From Paraspadella gotoi (taxonomy: Eukaryota; Chaetognatha), in assembly GCA_051294375.1 (NCBI GenBank), contig CM119268.1, forward strand, positions 6,205,525-6,269,524: DNA of 64,000 nucleotides, read 5' to 3'. Position numbers and translations under genes: made by a program. Positions 1-11,459 of the stretch are shown piece after piece. The notes below the pieces were generated by a model. It was not told the DNA's origin. It made no database searches and saw only the letters and a program-made list of their open reading frames with translations. The first letter of the stretch is position 1. Every line of letters begins with the position of its first letter.

Positions 1-209
1 GTTGTTGTTTCGATGATTGTGGTTACATTTGTTGTGTCTTTGTTTTTTTAATCGTGTTGATCGTCGTTAACTTAATATTTTGAGAAAAAAAAAGCAAGAA
101 GACGAAAACAAGCAACTAAAGCAAGCAACCAAAACAAGCAACAGCCAGGATGACGACGCTCGACGTCCGCAACAACGACAACAACAACAACAACGACGAC
201 GACAACAAC

Positions 210-740
210 TCTGCTTCCACATCCCCCCCTCGTCTTTCAACCGATAATAATAGACGTCGTTGACTCTCGTGATTCCTCGATTCACAGCAGCTTTGTTCAA
301 AGTCATGAAATCGCGTTCGCTCCTCATCAGAGCCTCTTCTTCGTTGGCCTTTTAAGGTTATTTAACGAATAAATTAATAAATAAATGAATAGATAGACGT
401 TTCGCACTGAATCCAACGAATAAGATTTATCTGATTCGTTCGACAAATCTAATTATTAGCTAAATCCGTTGAGGATTAAAAAAATTATTGTATGTAATAA
501 AAATCATTTGTCTGATTAATAACATTTAATCTTATAGATACCTTAACTAAATTAAATTTATTAAATCTGATTCCAAAGTAAAATTATTTCTCATAAACCA
601 TATTAAAGAATACTTACAAATAAATCTTATTAGTTAAAAATCTGATAAATGCGAATATTCTGTTACTTTTGATATGAGACAATCTATTCTAAATTTAAAT
701 GCAATCTATTTCTAATCTAAATCTTCTATTAAATTGTACT

Positions 741-812
<72 letters not shown>

Positions 813-1453
813 GGAACCGGGGCGTTGCTCCTCCACTTATGAATCGCCTCGGCGACGCCGCCGTCGTCCTTGGGATAAGGGCGACCGTAGACGAAAGGCT
901 CTTTGGGTAAGGCGTGGCCGCGACGGCGGGTGTGCCCCACTTCCGGGTGCAGTAGTAGCTCGTTCTGGTAAGTTATAGTGACGGAATTGTACGATGTACG
1001 ATGTCAAGGCAATGGACGCGATGAGAAAGTCTTACTTAAACATGTTATTGACATAACTCACCTTGAACATGGTAATGACATGACTCAGAATTAGCTTGTG
1101 AATGGCTCCTGATATTCATATTGTCTTGCCNNNNNNNNNNNNNNNNNNNNNNNNNTAAGTTCCTTAAACAAGTTCAAAACATGTCTCACCTTAAACATGG
1201 TTTTAACATGTTTTAACTTCACCATACTCGTTACTTGAAAATAAAAATGTCTTTCTTCAAAAGTTTAAATGACATCTGTCTCATAAGTCATGTTAATGAC
1301 ATGACTCACCTAGAACGTGTTAATGACGTGGCTCACCTAGAACGTATTAATGACATGTCTCACCTTGAACATGGATGTTCTCACGGTTCCGATGTGATTC
1401 ACACATTCTCCGTCCAAAATCTTCGTCTTGTGCGGTGGATAAAGTTTCAACAT
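210..1453 (-). CDS. CFAP77: CFAP77-like cilia and flagella associated protein, first three coding exons (partial)
   Basis: CFAP77 is a ciliary protein of the axonemal doublet (family knowledge). Three exons chain in frame on the minus strand. Exon 1 is 1453-1364 (30 codons, ATG at 1453, ending GTVRTSMFK). Exon 2 is 964-818 (49 codons, with HPEVGHTRRRGHALP, FVYGRPYPKDDGG and VAEAIHKW). Exon 3 is 348-210 (46 codons plus one base, with DFMTLNKAAVNRGITRVND). The vertebrate protein has the same order: a VRDSMFQ-like start, ELGK-x-RRR, FVYG, GGV-x-EAI and an MNRGAVKAG-like segment. Introns are phase 0/0; the last donor is phase 1 at 208-209. The gene runs off the left edge. Exon 1's donor sits in a minisatellite and exon 2's donor abuts an (AAT)n tract. 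The exon 3 acceptor at 349-350 has a poor pyrimidine tract; another AG lies 12 bases further into the exon. The family call is fairly sure; exon 3 edges are less so. Confidence 0.75.
742..811. repeat. (AAT)n microsatellite beside the CFAP77 exon 2 donor
   Basis: About 70 bases of near-perfect AAT/TAA repeat. On the minus strand it begins within about 8 bases of the proposed splice donor of CFAP77 exon 2, so length changes would act right at the 5' splice site. Confidence 0.95.
1040..1380. repeat. Minisatellite containing the CFAP77 exon 1 splice donor (interrupted by gap)
   Basis: An imperfect 25-28-base unit built on CTCACCTTGAACATG plus a TTAATGACATGA-like spacer recurs at about 1060, 1188, 1304, 1331 and 1360, and around the gap. 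The last copy is the real exon 1/intron 1 junction of CFAP77 on the minus strand. Confidence 0.75.
1131..1155. other. Assembly gap (25 N)
   Basis: Run of 25 N inside the CFAP77 intron 1 minisatellite; probably a collapsed or unresolved part of the repeat. Confidence 0.99.
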
Positions 1454-1840
1454 TTTCTCGTCTTTATTTTAGATATCGCCTACGCCACGCATTAACCAAA
1501 CTTAATCGCCGAGTTTATTAATATTATTAAATCATTGTTAACAAATTTTAATTTAAGGACTGATCCCAGATTAAAGTTTCGTTAAGGCGACGTTATTACT
1601 CAGAATCTTTTGATTAAAATTCTTTCGGCGATTATCGCGCGACTTCGACGATAGGCGGCGATTTTATTGAGAAAATTTAGAGAAAAGACAAAAGACGTCG
1701 GGATTTTAAGATTTGAAGAGACACAGTGAAAAGACTTTCGTTTCTCGTTTTATTTTTGCAACGGACACTTAATTTTATCTATAATTAATTAATTTTAGAT
1801 TTTTCTTCGTTATTTTAGTTTTGTCATTTACTTATTGTTG
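1454..1840. other. CFAP77 upstream region, no gene seen
   Basis: AT-rich DNA upstream of the CFAP77 start (its 5' side on the minus strand), with a more GC-rich patch near 1580-1700 that may hold the promoter. No ORF or RNA could be supported. Confidence 0.4.
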
Positions 1841-2214
1841 AGCTCTTTTGGGAATAATTTGAAAAATTCATTTGAAGTAGTAAAAATTTTAAAAAGTTGT
1901 AATTAAATTTTTTGCTTAACTTTTTGAGCTCTATCAGAATCAATTAAAAAACTTAAAATGTCCCCAAAAAGTTTTGACATTATATAGCAATATAATAATT
2001 TAAATTATTCATGGTTTGGAACAATTTTGCAAAAAAATATTTTAACAAAATAACTAATATAATAATGGATTTGTTTAATGCTGTTCCCATTAAAATTTGA
2101 ATTTGGTCGGCTACCGCTAACATAACAACTGTTTCTGGCCCTTGTAAGCAATGGAACAAGACCTAGGCTTGGAAACAGGTTTGGGAGTTTATTATGCCCC
2201 AAAGTGGTTAAAGC

Positions 2215-2310
2215 TTCCTTTCTGGGATTGATCCCAGAACCTTATTGTCTTAAGTTAAAGTCTTGAGCAGATGGCTTTACTCAATGAGCCACTGAGTCAC
2301 AAATGAAAGA
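2215..2310 (-). repeat. tRNA-derived SINE-like sequence
   Basis: Read on the minus strand it has an A-box-like GTGGCTCATTGAGTAAAG and, about 45 bases on, a B-box-like GGGATCAATCCC. The same arrangement is found on the plus strand at 36155-36240, so this is a dispersed family and not a single tRNA gene. Confidence 0.55.
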
Positions 2311-3475
2311 GTCATGTTGAGTGAACCTCCTGCAATTCCCCACTACAGATATGTCAGATATTCCATTTATCTTTTTGACTGTTTATCAGTTCATCGCTCA
2401 GTCTATCATTCCATACATAAGTCTGTCTGTCTGTCAATCGCTCCATCAGTCTTTCCATTCATCTCTCTAAGAGTCTGTCAGTCAATCACTCCATTTGTCA
2501 TTTTAAAAATTAATCTGCTTGACACTCAATCTGTCAGCCTATCACTCCGTCTGCAGAGTGGTATACTTACTGGCAGCTACTGGTAAAAATACCATACACT
2601 GCACAGGTGATTACTGATGATACATCAATATTTGACATTTCTATCGGCACGGCGCCTCATTGAAAGGGCAATTTCTGAAGGTGGAGATTGGGGACTGACA
2701 TTTCTCTCCAGACAAAGGTGAACAGGCGAAGTTCATCTTTGTGGTAGTGCAAAAATAAGAAATCAGCCACTCTTCATTTCGATATCTACTCTTTCTAAAT
2801 TACTTTAGCAAGATAATAATAAGACCCTGCAAACCAAATTCTCTCACAGATTAGCTTTTTAACTTCCAGTAGAACTGGCTTCCCCAGTTTTTAAATTAGT
2901 TCAAATATAATAAAGATTATTTAAATTCATTCATTCAAAGAAAAAGATCTTGCCCCTGACTTTGGACACTAGCCTATACACTAGTCTATATAATATATAC
3001 TATATAGCCTATATACTAGCCTATACAGTATACACTATACATTGGACAGTGTCCAATGTATAGGCTATGTTAGACATTATCTTTTCAAACTCTCTCCTTC
3101 ACTGCGAATCCATTACCACCCCTCCCATTTTTTCTTACAGCAGATTCTGGCTCTATAATCCACTTTGTCGGTCCGTCGGTCCTACCCCAAAATCTTGTCG
3201 ATAAGTCATTTACATTAGCTCAAATATCGAATTATGATAAATTATGCATTGTGTTGTAATCCTTTCTTCTTCGTTGAGTCATGAGATTTAGAAAATTGAA
3301 TTTATTGAATTGAATTAATTATTTTGTAATTAATTAATTCATTAATTTTGTGTTCGAGATTGTTTTGTGATTGAGGGTTGAGACAAAGTGGAAAATAATT
3401 CTGATGCAAATAAAAAATATAATATTAAATAATTTATTATTTAATTTATTAATTAATTTATCAATTATCTGATCA

Positions 3476-3530
3476 GCTGCATACCGCTAATGATTGTGGG
3501 CAGATCCGGCATTGTTTGCTCGAACTTGCT
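3476..3530 (-). repeat. Dispersed repeat, GAGCAAACAATGCCGGATCTGC family
   Basis: A core of about 50 bases (minus strand GAGCAAACAATGCCGGATC, then TAGCGGTATGCAGC) recurs at 9216-9270 (+), 18960-19012 (+) and 53341-53395 (-). Three of the four copies lie beside TTAATTAA-rich arrays. Confidence 0.6.
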
Positions 3531-3830
3531 TGATATTTACCATCATTTTCTAAAGTTTAACATTTTAGTAGCGGAAGTTGACCAAATTCAAATTTTAATG
3601 GGAACAGCATTAAACAAATTCATTATTGGTATTAGTTATTGTGTTAAAATTTTTTTTGCAAAAATGTTCTGAGCCATGAGTAATTCGCTAATTAAAATTA
3701 TTATATTGCTATATAATGTCAAAATTTTTAATATATATTTTAAGTTTTTTAGTTGATTCTGATAGAACTCAAAAAGTTAAACCAAAAATGTAATTACAAC
3801 TTTTTAAAATTTTGATGTTTTATTACTGAA

Positions 3831-4508
3831 AATTAGCAAATCATTGTTTGATGATGATAATTTTTTAAGCCTTAAATTAAGGTTTTTCCTAATTTTGACC
3901 CACATATCATCAAAATATTGAAAAAATAATTATACTTTGTGTAGAAAACTTTAAATAAGCTAATTGAATCCACTTTAAAAAATATAAAATTCCCAAATAA
4001 ATTTTTGACATTTCCTATCCTAAGGACCTGGTGAGCTAAATCGAAGTCTGAACTATCTACCTGATCAGTAAGATATGTGAAAATATAAATATAAAGTAAA
4101 AGGTATAATGTAGTAGAGTAAGCAAAAGCAAAGAATAATCCCGGGAGCGGTGAGGAGCAAAGTGACTCAGAGAATCCTTTAGCTAGGCTCAATCAGGTAA
4201 AGGAGGAGGATTAAAAAGTTAATTACTAGTGCTTCTAGCCATTTTATAAAATTTTGGTCCATTGAAAGATTTCTCAGAAATGTATGAAGTTTCATTTGGG
4301 AAGGTTCTCAAATCAAACTTCTGACCCACCCCATTGACATAGATTGGGCCTACTTTTATGTCATCTCTCCTTGCCATCTCTCGTCTTTATTTCATCTCAT
4401 TCAAAAGCCGCCACTGTAGCTGGAGGTAACTTTCTGACTTTGGCGAAGTAGTTTTAGCGAGTACTTTATCATTTCTATTCTTCTGGATTTTTTAATGAAG
4501 AAACAACG
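3831..4508. other. Spacer upstream of the XK-like gene
   Basis: No gene seen. From about 4214 onward this sequence is repeated at about 6850-7170, so it is the 5' flank shared by both halves of the tandem duplication and probably carries the promoter and 5' UTR of the XK-like gene. Confidence 0.5.
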
Positions 4509-6800
4509 ATGTTTCTTAAATTCGCGGGACTTTTAGTGTCTCCGTGTATCTTAGAAATCGTGGACTCTTTGACCGATTTAAGGTCCATTCTATTTCATCT
4601 CCAATCAGACAATAAAGTGATTAAAATTCTAGGATTTTTGCTTGTGGCCGTGTTCATTAATCATTGCCTCGTTTCCATGATATATGGATTAACAATTATT
4701 ATCAAACATCAAAGTCACTACCTGCTTCTTTGGAAAACACCAGGACAAAAAACCTTAACCATTTTTTGTCATGCAGTTGGATTGGCGGCGATTCCTGTGA
4801 ACCTTGATTATTTCTTTACGAAAGATCATATCGATCCCATCATTCTGCAATTAAAAGAAAATAACATTTTCAGTTTGAGCTTGATTCACGCCTTTCTGGA
4901 ATCTTTCTTGCAATTGTTACTGCAAACGGCATCAAGTTTTTCTCGACTGATTTTCATTACGGACGAATTATGTTTGCCCCACCTAAATTCAATAGAGGGC
5001 TCGCTTAAAAACTCAATTGAAGGATCTGTTTATGTTTACAATAACTCAAGTCTCATACCAACTAACTCAAACTGTTTTTGTGAGCCTGAAAGAACGTATT
5101 CTAGTTTGGATGTGGTATGTAGCTGGAAAATCCGTGATTACACTTCAATTATTTCCATGGCCATGTCATCAACTTCTCTGGTTGGAATTGTTTTAAAACT
5201 TCGAAATTCAAAGATTTCCTACAAAAAGCCATTTCTCAAAATAGCCAGCATTGTTTTGGGAGGTGTTCAAACTACCATTGGCTTTGTATTAGGCCTCTAT
5301 TTCATATATTCCTTCACGACTCAATATTCATTTATTTTTATTTTATTTGCTCCTTTTTTAATTCTGCGCGTGTTCACCTTTTCAGAACTTGCCTTTTTTA
5401 TAAAATCTTTAAAACAAAATCTGTTCTTTTTCAAAAAATCAAGAATTTTTCAAGTAACAGAGAATTCCTCCCAAAGAATGATAGCAATATTTTACAATTT
5501 CTTTCTCTTTTCTCTGTGTCTAAATTTCCAACTTCACAAAACCATTCATGATGCAATAGCAAAAAACTTTCAGTATTGGTTTGTTTCTAATGCAAATATT
5601 CATTGGCGATCCCAAATAGTCTTTATTGTACAACATTATAGAGAAAAGCACAAATTCAGAATTGTAAATGTACATGTTGAATTTAGCACAATACAAAAAG
5701 ATAAAATTGAATTAATGAATACCATAAACAACCACTATCATATGTTATTGACTTCAGGGTCTTTAATAAATAAGGAGATATACCATAATTATTTTTCATT
5801 ATATTTTGGAAATAGCATATTATTATTTTTAAAAACAAAACTCATTTTTTTATTATTATCAATTGAGATGATTTGTTCCCTAATCGATATATTTATATTA
5901 TTAGCTCTCAATAAAAAAATTTTTAAATCTTTTTTAGCTTTTGAGTCCCTTTTATTTTTTGGGGTGTTTATGCTTTTGAACTTTATAAATACAAACAGCC
6001 AAACAAAACCAAAACACCTTTGGCAGCCAAAGGAGAAAAAAAACTATCGATCAAAGAATTTGTTACTGGCCAGTTTTTCTCCTCTGGCAATATTATTTTT
6101 AATTCTACTCATGATAAAAAAATTTTTATTGGAACATGAAAGGCAAATATGTCATTGTTTTTCAATTCTTTTTTCTGTAGTTTCTTCTTTCTCTTTCCCT
6201 TTTATAGTTTACCATTTAATACTTAATGTAAAAGTCAATAATTATACCAAAATTTTTAATGCTTGCTTTCTCAATAGATCTTATCAAGGTCAAGTTGCTG
6301 CATTTACTCTCGCAGATATGCAAGCTAGATTTTACTCTTACTACACATTTAATGAAAACTTCTTTTTCTACTTTTCCCTTTCGTTCTTTCCCTTATTTAA
6401 CTCACTGTTTGCCATAAAAGCAAAAAAACAGCAAAGAAAACCTATAAGGAATTTGATATTTATTTGCATTACATGTCTTTTTTATTTGCTTCTTTATATT
6501 TTTTTAAGAGATAATGAAAAAAATAGAACAGAGGTTGAAACAAATTTTTTGTACTCACATGAATATATGAATGAAATTTTTGACTTGCTGAAAGATTTTT
6601 TTGTATGCTGTAGTACCCAAAGTACTTTCGTTCCATCCTTTGAATTTTGTTTCAAATTAAAAGAGGAGGAAGATTATAGGTTCCTCATTATAAATTCTTA
6701 TTACAAATCATGGATTCATCAAAGTGTTACAGATTTCTCAAATTTGTCATGTTTAATATTTTTTATTTTGCCATCATTGATCTTGCTGCTATATTTATAA
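4509..6800 (+). CDS. Multi-pass membrane protein, XK/XKR-related-like (763 aa, intronless)
   Basis: One uninterrupted 763-codon ORF with about 12 or more hydrophobic stretches. The N-terminal third resembles XK-related proteins (phospholipid scrambling and membrane-associated family): an acidic SLTDLRSILFHLQ motif after the start, HAFLESFLQLLLQTA near residues 125-140 matching the family's E-x-x-PQL-x-LQ segment, and DYTSIISMAMSSTSLV matching the serine-rich SxxxS helix. The Pro of that PQL motif is absent. Beyond about residue 330 I recognise nothing; five or six more helices follow, making it longer than typical XKR proteins. The start at 4509 is the first ATG of the frame and is conserved in the decayed copy. 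An AATAAA lies at 6841, 41 bases after the stop. Lack of introns, unlike its neighbours, could mean retro-origin. Family assignment is tentative. Confidence 0.6.
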   Translation: MFLKFAGLLVSPCILEIVDSLTDLRSILFHLQSDNKVIKILGFLLVAVFINHCLVSMIYGLTIIIKHQSHYLLLWKTPGQKTLTIFCHAVGLAAIPVNLDYFFTKDHIDPIILQLKENNIFSLSLIHAFLESFLQLLLQTASSFSRLIFITDELCLPHLNSIEGSLKNSIEGSVYVYNNSSLIPTNSNCFCEPERTYSSLDVVCSWKIRDYTSIISMAMSSTSLVGIVLKLRNSKISYKKPFLKIASIVLGGVQTTIGFVLGLYFIYSFTTQYSFIFILFAPFLILRVFTFSELAFFIKSLKQNLFFFKKSRIFQVTENSSQRMIAIFYNFFLFSLCLNFQLHKTIHDAIAKNFQYWFVSNANIHWRSQIVFIVQHYREKHKFRIVNVHVEFSTIQKDKIELMNTINNHYHMLLTSGSLINKEIYHNYFSLYFGNSILLFLKTKLIFLLLSIEMICSLIDIFILLALNKKIFKSFLAFESLLFFGVFMLLNFINTNSQTKPKHLWQPKEKKNYRSKNLLLASFSPLAILFLILLMIKKFLLEHERQICHCFSILFSVVSSFSFPFIVYHLILNVKVNNYTKIFNACFLNRSYQGQVAAFTLADMQARFYSYYTFNENFFFYFSLSFFPLFNSLFAIKAKKQQRKPIRNLIFICITCLFYLLLYIFLRDNEKNRTEVETNFLYSHEYMNEIFDLLKDFFVCCSTQSTFVPSFEFCFKLKEEEDYRFLIINSYYKSWIHQSVTDFSNLSCLIFFILPSLILLLYL

Positions 6801-6840
6801 ATTAAAAATTAGAAAATTTATTAGCCTCAAGCTATTTATA

Positions 6841-6846
6841 AATAAA
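6841..6846 (+). terminator. Polyadenylation signal AATAAA of the XK-like gene
   Basis: Canonical AATAAA 41 bases downstream of the stop codon. Confidence 0.5.
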
Positions 6847-6849
6847 TAT

Positions 6850-8995
6850 TAAAAAATTAATTACTAGTGCTTCGAGCCATTTTATAAAATTTTGGTCCAT
6901 TGAAAGTTTTCTCAGAAATTTATGAAGTTTCATTTGGGAAGGTTCTCAAATCAAACTTCTGACCCACCCCATTGATATAGATTGGGCCTACATTTAGGTC
7001 ATCTCTTTTTGTCATCTCTCGTCTTTATTTCATCTCATTCAAAAGCCACCACTGAAGCTGGAGGTAACTTTCCCTCCTTGATAAACAGGCTTTCTCAACT
7101 TCTGACTTTGGCGAAGTAGTTTTAGCGAGTACTTTATCATTTCTATTATTCTGGATTTTTTAATGAAGAAACAATGATGTCTCTTAAATTTGCAGGACTT
7201 TTAGTGACTCCGTGCATCTTAGAAATCATGGACTCTTTGACCGATTTAAGATCCATTCTATTTCATCTTCAATCAGACAATCAAGTTATTAAAATTCTAG
7301 GATTTTTGCTCATGGCTGTGTTCATTAATCATTGCCTTGTTTCTATGATATATGGATTAACAATTATCATCAAGCATCGAAGTCACTAGCCGGTTCTTTG
7401 GAAAACACTAGGACGAAAAATTTTAACCATTTTTTGTCACGCAATTGGATTGGCGGCGATTCCTGTGAACCTTGATTATTTATTGACAAAGATCATATCG
7501 ATCCTATCATTCTGCAATTAAAAGAAAATTACATTTTCAGTTTGAGTTTGATTCACGCCTTTCTGGAATCATTCTTGCAATTGTTACTGCAAACGGCATC
7601 AAGTTTTTCACAAATGATTTTCATAACGGACGAATTATGTTTGCCCCACCTAAATTCAATAGAGGTCTCGCTTAAAAATTTAAAAATTGAATGATCTGTT
7701 TATGCTTACAATAACTAATACCAACTAACTCGAACTGTTTTTGTGATCGTGGAAGAATCTATTCTAGTGATGTGGTATGTAGCTGGAAAATCCGTTATTA
7801 CACTTCAATTATTTCCATTGCCATGTCATCAACTTCTCTTGCTGGAATTGTTTTTAAACTTTGAAATTCAAAGTCAAAAATTCTGATTTCCTACAAAAAG
7901 CCATTTCTCAAAATAGCCAGCATTGTTTGAGCGAGGTGTTCAAACTACCATTGGCTTTGTATTAGGCCTCTATTTCATATATTCCTTCACGACTCAATAT
8001 TCATTATTTTCATTTTATTTGCTCCTTTTTTAATTCTGCGCGTGTTCACTTTTAGAACTTGCCTTTTTATAAAATCTTTAAAACAAAATCTTGTCTTTTT
8101 CAAAAATCAAGAATTTTTTCAAGTAACAGAGAATTCCTCCCAAAGAATGATAGCCATATTTTTCAACTATTTTCTTTTTTCTCTGTCTAAATTTCCAACT
8201 TCACAAAACCATTCATGATTCATTAGCAGAAAACTTTCAGTATTGGTTTCTTTCTAACGCTAACATTAATTGGCGAACCCAACTTCTCTTGATTGTACAA
8301 CATTACAGGGAAAAGCACGAACGCAGAATTGTAAATGTTGCATGTGTTGCATTTAGCACGGAACAAAAAGATAAAATTGAATTAATAAATACCATAAGCA
8401 ACCACTATCAACTTTTTCTTCTGTAGTTTTTTCTTTCTCTTTCCCTTTTATAGTTTACCATTTAATACTTAATGTAAAAGTCAATAATTATACCAAAATT
8501 TTTAAAGCTTGCTTTCTCAATGGACCTTATCAAGGTCAAGTTGCTGCGTTTACTCTGGCAAATATGCTAGCTAGATTTTATTCTTACTATGCATTTAATG
8601 AAAACTTCTTCTTCTACTTTTCCCTTTTGTTCTTTCCCTTATTTAACTCACTGCATTACATGTCTTTTTTATTTGCTTCTTTATATTTTTTTAAGAGATA
8701 ATGAAAGAAATAAAACAGAGGTCGAAACAAAATTTTTGTACTCACATGAATATATGAATGAAATTGTGTACTTGTTGGAAAAGTTTTTGTATTGCTGTAG
8801 TACCCAAAGTTCTTTAGTGCCATCCTTTGAGTTATGTTCAAAATTAAAAGAGGAGGAAGATTATAGGTTCCTCATAATAAATTCTCATTACAAATTATGG
8901 ATTCAACAAAGTGTTACAGATTTATCAAATTTGTCATGTTTAATATTTTTTATTTTGCCATATTTATGAATTAAAAATTAGAATATTATGATATT
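6850..8995 (+). repeat. Second unit of a 2.6-kb tandem duplication
   Basis: From the flank (ATTACTAGTGCTTC, then CATTTTATAAAATTTTGGTCC) through the end of the XK-like ORF, this segment copies 4214-6815 at an offset of about 2636 bases. It also holds about 30 bases near 7070-7100, between two CTTTC motifs, that are missing from the first unit. Confidence 0.9.
7174..8969 (+). pseudogene. Decayed tandem copy of the XK-like membrane protein gene
   Basis: It aligns throughout with 4509-6800. The ATG context is kept, but a TAG stops the frame after 71 codons (7387-7389), single-base indels follow (for example near 7480 and 7870-7930), and two larger deletions are visible. About 425 bases equivalent to 5741-6165 are lost at about 8410. 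About 60 bases equivalent to roughly 6407-6466 are lost at about 8654. The last 126 codons (8589-8969) are still open and similar to the parent. The mixture of truncation, shifts and deletions makes a functional full-length product very unlikely. Confidence 0.9.
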
Positions 8996-9215
8996 TGAAT
9001 AATGTAGAACATAAATAGTTTTCTAAAAATTCTTAAAGAATATTTTTACTTGTAAATGTAATAGAAAAACAGTTCACATTGCAACAGTTTTTTTATTGCA
9101 GATCGTCACATCACTGAGTACTTTTGAAATATTAGATATATTAGATTTTTGAATTTATTAGGGTTAATATTTTTGTGGAATCAATTTTAAATGCAACTGA
9201 CACAAATGAAAAAAC

Positions 9216-9270
9216 AAGTTTGAGCAATCAAAGTTGGATCTGCTTACGATAATTTAGCGGTAAGCAGGTA
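9216..9270 (+). repeat. Dispersed repeat, GAGCAAACAATGCC family
   Basis: Copy of the same core as at 3476-3530: TTTGAGCAATCAAAGTTGG, then a TAGCGGTAAGCAG end. Confidence 0.55.
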
Positions 9271-9354
9271 ACCAGATGGGATGTCAGATGAATGTGACAA
9301 GAAAATTAATAAATAATTAATGCTAAGGGGGGACCGACCGACGGACAGACAGAC

Positions 9355-9480
9355 CTCTAACCCTAATTTACCTTTAACCCTAACATACTCCTAACCATAA
9401 TTTACTCCTAACTTACCCCTCACCCTAATTTACTCCCCTTAATTTATTGTTAACCTTAAATTACCTTTCTTCATAATTTA
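9355..9480. repeat. CCCTAA-like degenerate repeat tract
   Basis: About 125 bases of diverged CCTAACCCTAATTTA-type units. Similar tracts occur at 12170-12260, 14040-14160 (reverse), 27680-27780, 28235-28285, 44800-44865 and 61040-61095. Several of these lie inside short inverted-repeat elements, so they are more likely transposon interiors than relics of chromosome ends. Confidence 0.6.
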
Positions 9481-11456
9481 ATTTTCATTTAATTTTTCTT
9501 AACTTTAATTTATCAAAAGTTACGTAACATATTAACCAATAATAAGAAATATTTAAAAATTATGATATTTGATTTCCTTTAATTTTTTCCTTCCTATGTG
9601 CTATTTCTTTAGGCGTTGTAATTCGTCTATATTTGACGTCTCGGCCAATGAGTTTTGAGACGGAATCTTTTGTCTATATCACCAATAATGTTATGTTTAT
9701 TAATGTTTATAAACACGCGAGTCAACAAAACCTCTGATTCGTGAACCGCGGCTGGCTCGACGAAGTGCCATGGCTCTCGGATTGGTTGTTGCGGTAAAGT
9801 AAGATTGCGCGTACAGGGCCGCATAAAGAATACCAGAGCAAACAAAGACGTTTATTTTCTCTCATTTAATGTTAAAAACACGATTGCTCCACGATTGCTC
9901 TACCCAGAAACAAAAGACAACGCAGAAATTGATCTCTCAGTCAGTTTAAAAGAACTAATTTAGTAGTAATTAAGACTGGCGACACGCGTGAATTAATGCC
10001 CGAAAAACTAGATAACAGGATTGTTAAATTAAACAAGCAAGCTTGGTAAAATTTTTAAAAAATTAGATACCCTGTTTTAGACAAGTAAAGAATCTATCTG
10101 ACTGTGTAACCATATGTATATATGTAACCATTAGTATATATTTATTTAGTCTAGTCTAGGAGAATGAGTAAATTCAAGTTATGAAAGAGAAAACGCCGTA
10201 AAACCAGTCCACTTTGGGTCCATCATACCATATCAAGATGACCGAATTTTTCGAGTGCTCCACCGGCACGGGGTTCCCAAGATGCCCCGCTTTTTAAATC
10301 TAACCATTTTTATAATATTTAATTTGGTATTCTGGCGGGAATTAAGAGGTGACCAAAAAAAAAGCGTGAAAACCCGGAATCCTGATCCCCCCTCGCCCGA
10401 AACGATTGTTTTTTCTAGGGAAATATTTTCGTTATTTGATTTCTTTCATTTTTCTCTCTCATTTCCTTTTTTTTATTTTTTGCCTTTTTTTTATAAGTAT
10501 GTATAGATATTATATATATATATATTATAATTTTGTAACAAAAAAGGTTTTTTTTATTATTTCTATCTTTTATTTAGTTTTTTTAGTCATTGTTTCCATG
10601 ACTATAAATTAATGTTATAATTTTTTTTTTAACAACCAACTACTGAAAAGATACGAGATCGCCCGAGTTGTAAGCACTCAAAGAGTAAGGGGGACTGACA
10701 GACTGTTTCAATGAAAGTAATCGAAAACGAAAACAAAATTAAGAATTAAAAATGATTTAAAAAGAAAAAAAAAGAAAGAAATGAAAAAAAAACCACAGAA
10801 ACAAAAAAGATCAGAAGGCAAAACAAGATCAAATGTCTTAATAATATTAATCACTACGATGAAAGGTCGATTGAAAGACCAAACTTCGATTATCTCAATT
10901 AGATTGATCACTAGGAAGAAAGGTTGAATGATAAAGTTGATAAGAACAAACATCGAATTTAGTTAATAATAAGATCAATCATTATTATGAGAAGTTAACT
11001 GATAAAATTGATAAAAATTATTCTCTATGATAAAAGGTTCTGCTATAAAGTTGAAAAGAGGATGACCTACAATTAAAAAAAAATTACAAAAAGTATTTAG
11101 TTTTTAGTTAATAGAAAATTTTAAAGTTTTAATTCCTTATATTCCATATGATTTTTGCATTAACATTATTATTATTAATTAAGAATAAATATTGTTGAAA
11201 ATAAATTTTGATGGTAAACTGAAAGTGTAATGCATTGATGCTTTGTTCGTAGTGATCGATTCACGAGTAAAACCGCCCATCGTCCTGTGACTCGAGCCGG
11301 GATTTTGTGCCAAAGTTTAATTCGTTTTTTTTTAATTCGAATATATTTGGTTCTTCGCTCCTATTTTTTTAATTTAAATTTAAATTCATTTACTGAAAGA
11401 GTAAAAACAAAATTCCCAAAACTTGGAAAAGAAAAAGACGATGATTTTTTTCACAT

Positions 11457-11459
<3 letters not shown>

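Larger units (their letters stand above)
1840..3830. mobile_element. About 2-kb element with long inverted arms
   Basis: The left arm (about 1840-2140) and right arm (about 3565-3830) are inverted copies of each other over some 270-300 bases. Shared landmarks include GCTGTTCCCATTAAAATTTG (left) and its complement (right), the CTATCAGAATCAA stretch and TATATAGCAATATAATAAT. The interior holds a tRNA-like SINE on the minus strand and CA/TC-rich DNA but no convincing coding sequence. This looks like a non-autonomous or fold-back DNA transposon. Target-site duplications were not resolved. Confidence 0.65.

Noticed and set aside
740-940. Open frame ending in a long poly-Leu run
   Set aside because: The Leu tract is the (AAT)n microsatellite read past the CFAP77 exon 2 donor; only 818-964 is coding.
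9355-9480. Interstitial telomere or chromosome-fusion scar
   Set aside because: Units are degenerate, and similar tracts are dispersed in both orientations within short inverted-repeat elements; transposition explains them better.
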